DNA from: Macrocystis pyrifera
Lineage: Eukaryota > Sar > Phaeophyceae > Laminariales > Laminariaceae
Assembly: GCA_031763025.1 (NCBI GenBank)
Contig: JASSKH010000006.1
Span: 9,173,691 to 9,237,690 of the forward strand
Length of the DNA stretch: 64,000 bases
Direction: 5' to 3'
The notes beneath the pieces are model-generated. The model made no database searches, had not been told where the DNA came from, and worked only from the letters and a program-made list of their open reading frames with translations. Position 1 is the stretch's first letter. Each line of letters begins with the position of its first letter. The position numbers and the translations under genes were made by a program. Shown here piece by piece: positions 56,274 through 64,000 of this stretch.

Positions 56274-56460
56274 CTTGCAGGTAAAACGCGAGATGGTTGA
56301 AAAACTGGATGAACGCCTCCGCCCACACCCACTCCTCCTTGTCCACGCTTCCGCCATCCACCCACACTTGCCGGGCACGCACGCTGGCGTTCGCGAAATT
56401 ACGCACCGCCCGGTCCCCGTTCCCCGTAGCCCACTTCGCAATGTTCTTTTTCAGATTTCT
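56274..56460 (-). CDS. Internal exon of the unknown minus-strand gene
   Basis: A long pyrimidine tract and ctctccag precede the exon start at 56460; the donor is tgcaag|gtcagt at 56274. It is 187 bases and reads NLKKNIAKWATGNGDRAVRN, FANASVRARQVWVDGGSVDK and EEWVWAEAFIQFFNHLAFYL. This is among the most convincing exons here. The basic, then Trp-rich composition gives no family. Confidence 0.6.
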
Positions 56461-56652
56461 CTGGAGAGGCCGGAAAGAACGAGACAAAAAGATACCAACA
56501 AAAGGACGGGACACAGACGACGATTGAGAGAAGCAGCTAAAAGGTAAAGAGCGGACGACGAATATTGAGCCTTACGCCTGAAACACTTACCGGTGTCGAC
56601 CATCGCGAACCACACAAACAGGAGCGATAACAACAGGGGTGTGTGTCTATTA

Positions 56653-57150
56653 CTTGTGTAACGCAACTCGATCATTCATACACACCGCGATGTGCGCCCG
56701 ATCGTAGCACTCTTGAGCAAGGAAGTACTCCAAGAAGATCTTGCCAATGTGCGGGTCGTGGTCGTGAGAGATCCGTGATACCCAAAACCCAAGAAGCAGC
56801 GTTCGCAAACAGACCAGCTTCGCCCCTAGACCCTCGGCAAGCTGCGCCGCTAGTGGAAACCGAATTGCTCCGCTACTGTAGCAGTTGAGCCACAACGCAG
56901 CGTGCTTCGGCGCTCCACCTTTCGCCACCTCCGCCTTCCACTCTTCCTCCGTCCCGTGAAGAAAACAGCGTTTCCCGTCGCGAGCGAACGCGCAGTGTAG
57001 TCCAAGGTGGACTTCCTGTCTACAGCTTCGGCATATGCTGACGAGGTCGTGCACAACCGTGCGGCGACCTTTGTCGTTACGCTTCTTCAACGCTACGGAC
57101 TGTCTGACGCTCGTTCCTTGGGCAGCCCGTGACCTGTGCCGAAAGCCAGC
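56653..57150 (-). CDS. Internal exon of the unknown minus-strand gene, with a Cys/His cluster
   Basis: The frame starts after cattgcag (57151) and reads VHDLVSICRSCRQEVHLGLH and CAFARDGKRCFLHGTEEEWK; a C-x2-C-x5-H-x3-H-C cluster followed by C and H suggests a small zinc-binding module. It goes on as PKHAALWLNCYSSGAIRFPL and DHDPHIGKIFLEYFLAQECY. The end lies near gcg|gtgtgt (56686) or acaa|gtaata (56653). Confidence 0.55.
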
Positions 57151-57151
57151 G

Positions 57152-57280
57152 TCCAATGATGCCTGCAATGGACGGCGGAAGGTGGGAATTTGTACAGTTG
57201 AAATCGGAACGCGACGTAAAGGACGTGTTCGTTTACTGCATACAACCGCTGTAGGTGTTCGACATCTATACAGACGTTAC
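57152..57280 (-). CDS. Internal exon of the unknown minus-strand gene
   Basis: It starts after atcttgcag (57280) and reads NVCIDVEHLQRLYAVNEHVL and YVAFRFQLYKFPPSAVHC. The frame changes to that of 56653-57150 around the ccattgcag at its end, so a small intron or an indel is needed to join them. Confidence 0.45.
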
Positions 57281-57336
57281 CTGCAAGATGGTACATATAT
57301 GTATATATACATCTTGTGACTAACAAGACTCCTCAC

Positions 57337-57500
57337 ATATATTTCCGTGAGCCATACATGGTCCCCGTTCATGTCGTACTTCGGAAACCATTCGTCGACT
57401 TCACCGCTTCCCCCTTCCTCCACACTCCTTTGCTTCAGAACTCTGAGGAGACTGACGGCCATCATCTCCTCCAGATTTTCCCGTCGCTGCTCATGGCCAC
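57337..57500 (-). CDS. Internal exon of the unknown minus-strand gene
   Basis: It reads ENLEEMMAVSLLRVLKQRSV and EVDEWFPKYDMNGDHVWLTE to a donor-like atat|gtgagg (57337). The upstream limit is probably at ctcaacag (57508). An alternative frame just upstream (APLYVSNALLNSWKEVAMSS) also looks like protein, so a frame slip may lie near 57490. Confidence 0.45.
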
Positions 57501-57791
57501 CTCCTTCCAGCTGTTGAGCAATGCGTTTGAAACATACAAAGGGGCAACGTGTCCGGGTGCGCGTGTGCGGGGCGTGGGGGGGGGGGGGTGGGGCGGGGGT
57601 GTGTTCGTGGTTCGGGAGGTTTGTATCGCCGTTCCTATGTTATAAGACCCGTGTCGCGTTTGATGCCAAATTATTCTGGCCCACAGGCCAATGCAGCGTC
57701 CTGTCAACAAGGCAACTCCTTACAACGTAAGCGCATCTCAACGTCTGCATGCCCGCAACGTTGAAACCATAATTATATCGATAGATGTGAC

Positions 57792-58014
57792 CTTGACCCA
57801 CCAGACGATCTGTATCGGAATCCCTAATGCACCCAGCTTTAGACCGAAGTCCCCTTCCATTCTCGCCAGCAGGAGCGTTTTGTGCTTCAGGATGTAGTGA
57901 TCTTCGATAGGGACTCTAATTCTCCGCGAAGGGTCGGAGTGAAGGGCGTCGTTGTTTTCCTTAACAAACTCCTCAAACAATTTGTCGACTTCACGTAGAA
58001 TAAACTTCTGATGC
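57792..58014 (-). CDS. Internal exon of the unknown minus-strand gene
   Basis: It is bounded by acceptor ttcacag|g (58014) and donor tcaag|gtcaca (57792), 223 bases. It reads HQKFILREVDKLFEEFVKEN, HSDPSRRIRVPIEDHYILKH and ARMEGDFGLKLGALGIPIQI. The composition is that of a folded protein. No family is recognised. Confidence 0.58.
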
Positions 58015-58893
58015 CTGTGAAAGGTCTACCTGTCCATCACGTCCATGTCGCTATGCTGGCACGATGCAGACCCTACCCGGTGAAGCTATTCCCCGCGAGC
58101 AAAATACCGAGTGCAGTAGCGAGGGAGTTAGTGCCGCCTAGGTGTAACCTGTTGAACGTTGCACCACATCCTCAACATTTCAACAGATTACCGGAGAGCA
58201 GCAGAACTCTCATTCGAAGCCCCGTCCGTCGTTAGTGGGCCTTCGCAACCCGTGGCTGCGCGATGTACTTGAAGTGCAAGGTTCAAAAATTCGGTTTCCA
58301 TAACCGTGTACGACCGCTGTCCCGACGAAGACTGCTTCTCCCTACTTCTGTCAACCACTATGCTGTCTCCTACTCTAACCGTGTGCGGGCTGGGGATCGT
58401 GGACGTCAACTTCTTCCCGTCAAGGCCGCAGCAGTGGCGCGAGGGGGAGGGGGGAGTTGGAGGGGAGAGCTGATGGATGTCAGCGAACAAGGATGAGGGG
58501 TGACGTCGTAGGATTCGTCGACTTAGCGCAAGCCAATGTCTTTGCACGCAAGACAGGATTGTAAGATACCAAGGACGGGCTTCGCGGTTTTGAAGGGGGG
58601 TTAGGGGCGGGGGGGGGGGGGGGGAGGTTGGGAGGGGGGGTCGACATCATGCATTGCTGTAGACATATGACCATGGGTGTGTGTGTGGGGGGGGGGGAGG
58701 GCAGACCTCACTCCACAGAAACTGCTGGCTTACACTCACATAATCTGCAGGCAATACGAATGTAGGAATGAAATCCCCGGAAGCAACAGTCCAAAACGTT
58801 CTTTCGGTCCACTGCACCGAGCCTCATAAAATTGCGACATTCACTATTGGGACAACCAGGATACGACATCCTTCTCTTCATGGCAAGCACTCA

Positions 58894-59425
58894 CTCTATA
58901 GGATTTGTCAGCTTCCGTGCGGGAGCCTTCCCCTTCGCGGCATGACTAACAGCAGCAGCTGTGGCAGCAGCTTGGACTCCCTTCCTTGCCTGTTCTCCTT
59001 CTCCGTGGGCTTCACAGACTACGGCCGCTCTGCCGACCACACCCTTTTGCGCCCGAGAACGGGCGTGTGCTACATCATTTACCGCACGATCAACGCTGTC
59101 CGGAGTACGGGTTGCGTGGGCTCGGACGGTCATTTGGTTCGTGTCTCTGCGATTGGCCGTTCCTTTCTTCGTCCACGCGTGAATTGACCCGAACACGAAC
59201 CGTACAGCCCTGTCATTCATCGACCTCCGTTCGCCGCCAGGTACCAAACCCTTCGCTGGCAAGGGCACCGCAATATGGATGGACCCGCAGTGAACACACT
59301 CGAACTTGACACCGAGCTCGCCTGGTTTCTCCGACGGTACGATAGACGTTTCCGGCGACTCCACCCGCATAAAATCCCAACGGTGTAGCGGGGTGTTGCG
59401 AGGACAGTTTGGCTCGCAGTTCCGG
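58894..59425 (-). CDS. Exon of the unknown minus-strand gene, with a CxxC motif
   Basis: After an acceptor atcattgcag (exon start 59425) the frame reads RNCEPNCPRNTPLHRWDFMR, then GVKFECVHCGSIHIAVPLPA with a C-x2-C pair, and a basic C-terminal part rich in Ala, Arg and Lys (AAATAAAVSHAAKGKAPARK) to TNPIE and a stop at 58891. It could be the end of one gene, in which case the exons further down form a second one. Confidence 0.5.
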
Positions 59426-59738
59426 AACTGCAATGATCTGAAAATATCGAGCGTGAGCTCGGTAATGTTTTAAGTAATCGCTTGCCAGACATCCAGGCGG
59501 CGGGTTCTCGGGTTGCCCTGAAGACCGGAATTGCTGCCCGGTCCTGCACCAACACAGCAATACGTGGTTGGGCAAACGTGAGGAAGAAAATATAGACACA
59601 TCCACGTAGATAAGCGTTCGCGACGAACGCCGCAGACGTGCGCATCTTGAAGCAGTCGCACGGACGACAAAACGTGTGGTACCGACACATTTCGGTGGTG
59701 CAAAACGTGACATGTACAGCAGTACATCTTCTACTCAC

Positions 59739-60044
59739 CAGAACGTGGGCTGGTGTGTAGCGCTGAGGAGGCTCGAGAAGACGTCAAATCCCAGTGTGAA
59801 TATGTGTCCGCGCCCGAGCAGGCCCCAGCAGGGCATGTTGAAGTGACGTTCCCTGAAGATGCCGAAAGTCTTCAGGAACATCTCGTGATCTTCAGTTGCG
59901 GATGTGGAAGTGGGCAGCAGTACCTCTCTTAGCACTTGGTTGGGCACGCCAAGGAATCTTGACAGCTCGTTTAAATTGAGAAATATTCCGTATGTTGAAG
60001 AAGACATCATCATCTGCATGGTGTCGCTCCGTACCCAGCCAACC
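59739..60044 (-). CDS. Exon of the unknown minus-strand gene
   Basis: The acceptor cccgcag|g (start 60044) and the perfect donor ttctg|gtgagt (end 59739) enclose 306 bases. It reads YGIFLNLNELSRFLGVPNQV, EDHEMFLKTFGIFRERHFNM and GRGHIFTLGFDVFSSLLSAT. The start NLNELSRFLGVPNQVLRE resembles a small helix-turn-helix, as in DNA-binding N-terminal regions; this is a suggestion only. Confidence 0.55.
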
Positions 60045-60502
60045 CTGCGGGTCGTCAGGTGAGTATAAAGGTTACACAGACGGATAAGAACATGCTCGTG
60101 AGAAAACTGTACATCAATCCTAGGCTAACCATACGCATTTCGCCACACAACCAACAGGCGTGCACTGCAGCAGCGACGGCGTAGAGAAACGCAAGTCCAA
60201 CGGTAAGTTAGGGAAATTCACAGTATGAACCTGTGTACCCGTCCTTCTTTACAATTGCACAACGCCGTAAGGGTAAACATCTGACGTGCGAATAGCATGG
60301 ATGGACGCCAGCTGATGACGTGCGAGTATCGTGGTCACCGGCAAAAGGCCCTTGACTCGTTTGGTACAAGATGGCCGATACAATTAAACGGCCCACCAAA
60401 GCAAACAACCGTGTACAATGGTAATCAAATCGGGAACGCTACCACAGTGAAGGGACACACCTTTGCCGCATTTTCTGCGAGTCTTCACCAGTGCCAACAT
60501 CG

Positions 60503-60957
60503 CTACCTCCTCCTGCCGTACGAGCCCCCCCCCTCGCGTATACCGGAGGCGCTACACCGCTCGTCCCTTGCCGTACTAGCAGTCCCGGGGCCGGGGATGA
60601 CTTCTTGTACTGCACGGTTCTTCTCCGATGTGAATTCGTGAACATCCTCCCGTACGTTGAATTGGGGTTCCGCATCCCCCGTGCCAGTGAAGGCTAGCCA
60701 CCACACCCTGCTCGGATACTTGATGCCCAAGACTCGGTGGACTCCAGCTGCCGCGAGCTTCTTGACGGCCTCGTCGTGTTTCTTCTTGCCATGCGTGCCT
60801 CAGCCCAAGTTTATGAAATGCTTGCTGACGGCCTTCTCTTCGAGCCCCAGGTCGCTTTCGACTTCTTCCTGCTTGCGCCAGTGACTGATTCGTGGCTGAG
60901 CGCACAACATCGCAGTAAGATCCATCGCCGAAGCATCCACCAGAACAGGTCCTGTGT
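60503..60957 (-). CDS. Upstream exon-like frame with one internal TGA
   Basis: The same frame reads MDLTAMLCAQPRISHWRKQE and LGLEEKAVSKHFINLG, meets a TGA (60803-60801), and continues at once as GKKKHDEAVKKLAAAGVHRV, LGIKYPSRVWWLAFTGTGDA and VREDVHEFTSEKNRAVQEV. Either the TGA is a real inactivating stop or sequence error, or the first part is the end of a separate gene. An acceptor-like catacacag lies at 60957. No family is recognised. Confidence 0.4.
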
Positions 60958-61330
60958 ATGCGCCTGCGTATGATCCCCACCAAACAAAAAAAGGCGGTTT
61001 TGTTGTTTCCTTGACAACATCGTAATGCAAATATACATGAGGGCTGTTGATAGGACCGTCTCCACGTCATTTATATCCCATCCCTCACCTTGTGAGTACT
61101 GTATCGAGACCAGGATGAACAGCAGCGCAAAAAACGGGTGGACCTGACGTTCTTTTGTTTTGTGACAGGTGGGCAAGCTTGCACATGCGAATAACGGTAC
61201 CACAGCACAGTTTGATTGGTGGAAAAATCCGTTCATGAACAGTAGTAGGTATGCGGTACTGTATTTTTGTTTTCATCGCAGGATAATGAAATAACATGGG
61301 CATGGGGTTCATGGATCCGTCCGGAATTCA

Positions 61331-61846
61331 GCCATATTTTATCCAGTAGGTGTTCAGTCCAAGACGAACAAACGTTGAATAGCTGCCCCCATTACGGCTG
61401 GATCCAACAAGCTTTCTTGCCGGTAGGCGAGCTGCACATACTAAAAATGGTACAAAAACATCATTTTTTGAAGGGAATTCAGACATTTGTTCTAGCATGC
61501 TAGGTTTACGGTATTGGTCCAAACCACCCCGCTACGTTGGGCTGCAAGACTCAAGAGAGGTATACAGCATGGTCTAGATGTCAGCTGCCATATTTTATCG
61601 AGTAGGCATTCTGTCTGAGAGGAGAAAACATAGAAGAATGGCTGCCCCCATTATGGGTGAATCCAACAAGCTTTCTTACCGGTAGGCGAGCCCGCACATG
61701 CTAAAAATAGTACAAAAACATCATTTTTTCATGGAAATAAGAGATTTTTTCTAGCATGCTAGGTTTACGGTATTGGTCCAAACCGCCCCGCTATGTTGGG
61801 CTGCAAGACCCAAGACAGGTGTACAGATTCGTCTACATGTCAGCTA
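61331..61846 (+). repeat. 256 bp tandem duplication
   Basis: Two units (61331-61586 and 61587-61846) begin gccatattttatc and share gctgcccccatta, caacaagctttctt, aaaatcat-like poly-A steps, ctagcatgctaggtttacgg and gttgggctgcaagac. Agreement is high, with scattered substitutions and a few small indels. There is no coding frame common to both units. Confidence 0.85.
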
Positions 61847-62039
61847 CCTTTGTCTGCGAGACGTGTGGCCGAGTATGCCAAAGCCAAAGAGAACGGCAGA
61901 CCTCAAAACGGGTACATCTGGCCCTGTCTTGGCGTGGGTGGGTCCTAAGCACAAAGATGCCTTACCAAACCGGCACAACCAACACGTGTATTTCCACTGC
62001 TGTACGGCACCTCGTACGCCAATTCCACCGCAGGTGATA

Positions 62040-62352
62040 TTTTTTTACCATCACTTTCACTTTCCAGCCTACTCGTAGGAGGTTTTACCCTCGACGATCT
62101 TCTGGAAAAGCCGTGGTCACAGGTGTCGTCCCTTCTCCCCCCCGGTACGCGCCTTTATTTTTTCATCGCGCCTAGGGTTCAGCATTCCAACTGCTCGTCG
62201 ATTTTCATCGAATGTAGCTAACTCACGCTCTCGCGCTTTCCGCTTATCAACTTTTTACGCAAGAAAAAGTCCCTATGAGCATGCACTCGGCGAGATTTGA
62301 ACCCACGAAATTGATCTTGATAGGCACGCGGACCACCTACCAAGCCACCGGC
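62040..62352 (-). mobile_element. tRNA-derived SINE, copy 3
   Basis: On the minus strand it starts gccggtggcttggtaggtgg (A box) and has a B box gggttcaaatctc, the shared body (attcgatgaaaatcgacga, then ggacgacacctgtgaccac) and an A-rich end near 62041. A T run on the + strand (62353-62369) lies just outside the head. It matches copy 2 closely along its whole length. Confidence 0.9.
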
Positions 62353-62369
62353 TTTTTTTTTTTTTTTTC

Positions 62370-63755
62370 AGTGAAATGTCAAAATAATGTTGTCGATTTT
62401 CACAAGTAGGATGCCAGGACCTATGCGGACCCGAGCGTGCGACCGTGGCTGTCTGATCTTACTTGCTGTGTTGTGTTTTGTGTTCTTGTACCCGATATGC
62501 TGGCATTTCACTTGCGTGACCCTTGAACACCTGGTGTGCGTTTTTGTTTTTGTTTCTGGTCTTCCTTTGTCTCACTGCCTGTGACCACATAATTATTTCT
62601 CTAGGATTGCTCTCGGATAAGGAATCAGAACGGACACTGGGTGCACTGATGAAGCTGGGTAGAAAGACCGATAGAATGTGAAGACAACAACAACAGTCAG
62701 TGTGAACACACACATCAGATACTCGACGCACAAAAAGGAACAAAACACGAAAGAAAGGAAAGAAGAAAACGCGTCAAACGGCCGAAGGAACCGCCTGGGG
62801 GTGGCGACAAGCTCCTCTCCTTTCTCTCCACCCAAAGCGTATTGGGTCCGTATCATCGTGGCTGAGGTTTGGTTCGTCTCGCGGTAGGGAGATGATGCCT
62901 CGTTTTATAAAAACGATGTACAAAGAAACATGGAGAAAAAATGCTTATCATCGCGATCTGGGAAAGAAACCAAAAAAAAAGTAAAAGACACAAGACACAA
63001 AAAACAGACACCGATGTGGGTCATTGTACCTCTCCTTCTCTCCCGAAGCACACCAAGTCTATTAACCTCCTGAACTGCTGTGACCACAGCTTCAGATTGC
63101 CTCCCAAGCATACAGAATATTCCTAGCGTCGTATTGGCAAAAAACATATAACATTCATGGTTATTGCCACAAAATACTCAGCGTCCACCTGGCACTCAAT
63201 GCTCAAGATTATTTAATATTTGCATAGACTATTATTCTCCAAATACGAAATATATATACGGATCTTGATTGCAAATTCCATAGTCTAATTCCAAGTCGTC
63301 CGTACGTATATGTTGGCCGAAACGTCAAAGTACGCGCGTCCCCTCAATAATATCATTTTGGTCTACTTCTGTACTATCAATGAAATAAATAGTATCATAT
63401 ATCCTACGAAAATTCATATTCTACAACAATGGTTATCCCTTTGTTCCCTGCTCACATATATCAATATTATCACTACAAGGTACCAGCAGAATACCACATA
63501 TAGATACGACCTCTTCCCAGATTGAGTTATCGGGTTATATGGCACTACTATTCCTACGGCAGTAGTGCTGTTGACAAAGCGTATCTACTTGTATCAGAAA
63601 TTACTCCCCGATTATTTATTTATTTAGCTCGATATTCGTTCGTACTCAGCATCTGCCCCATACAAACAGCAGTATAGATATAACAGCATATATCCAAATA
63701 AATGTGTTTCGTACGACTACTAATAGTATTTAATAGTATCTTACGATAATATTGA
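62370..63755. other. No supported gene
   Basis: This region is AT-rich toward its end. Short frames on both strands have no domain. Nothing else could be assigned. Confidence 0.4.
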
Positions 63756-63760
63756 TGCAT

Positions 63761-64000
63761 GTGCGTCTCCGGTTGCTTGGTAGGTGGTCCACCTGCCTAT
63801 GAAGATCAATTTCGTGGGTTCAAGTCTCACCGAGAGTGCATGCTCGTAGGGACTTTTTCTTGCATATAAAAATGATTAGCGAAAAGCGCGAGAGCGTGAG
63901 TTAGCTACATTCGATGAAAATCGACGAGCAGTGGGAATGCTGAACCCTATGCGCGACAAAAGAAATAAAGGCACGTACCGGGGGGGGAAAGGGACGACCC
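63761..64000 (+). mobile_element. tRNA-derived SINE, copy 4, cut by the window end
   Basis: It begins gtgcgtctccggttgcttgg and has A box ttgcttggtaggtgg and B box gggttcaagtctc. The body runs to ggggaaagggacgaccc at the last base, so the A tail lies outside the window. Confidence 0.88.

Overview
The window is eukaryotic nuclear DNA dominated by mobile elements and repeats. Nothing looks bacterial: there are no operons, but there are GT-AG introns, LTR retrotransposons, a tRNA-derived SINE, MITE-like elements and an interstitial TTAGGG array. The lineage cannot be fixed from sequence alone. The mix of chromodomain Ty3 elements, DIRS-like tyrosine-recombinase retroelements, CAG/CTG-rich stretches and TTAGGG repeats would suit a brown alga or another stramenopile; this is inference.

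Layout. 2.0-3.3 kb: decayed RNase H and tyrosine recombinase of a DIRS-like retroelement (+). 3.3-19.6 kb: gene-poor DNA with a poly-G-bounded repeat family (three copies here, more at 44-52 kb), two tandem SINEs, a ~108 bp MITE, and several families of degenerate local repeats. 19.8-20.0 kb: TTAGGG repeats joined to a long ATT microsatellite.

20.1-41.8 kb is the centrepiece: two copies of a ~2.66 kb element carrying a DIRS-type Gag-like gene face each other (arm A 20130-37920 on -, arm B 39103-41767 on +). Arm A has been blown up to ~17.8 kb by nested insertions: a long-TIR element (20477-28723) that was itself hit by a young Ty3/gypsy chromovirus-like element with two identical 232 bp LTRs (21645-27402), and an old, broken Ty1/copia element (29314-36174). 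Arm B preserves the empty target site for both the copia and the long-TIR insertion.

41.9-44.5 kb: a possible spliced CAG-rich gene (+) and a decayed reverse transcriptase/RNase H on -. 47.1-47.9 kb: a block built from the palindrome GGAAGCTTCC. 49.1-49.8 kb: a frame-broken gene whose 3' end runs into a MITE. Two more MITEs and two adjacent poly-C-bounded repeats follow. 52.9-61.0 kb: a chain of exon-like ORFs on the minus strand with good splice signals, an unknown spliced gene or domesticated/decayed transposase. The right end holds a 256 bp tandem duplication and two more SINE copies.

No complete, confidently named host gene is visible. The only nearly intact coding unit is the Ty3/gypsy gag-pol, and it has one frameshift just before its chromodomain. 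The genes do not form a pathway; the window is best read as a record of successive insertions.
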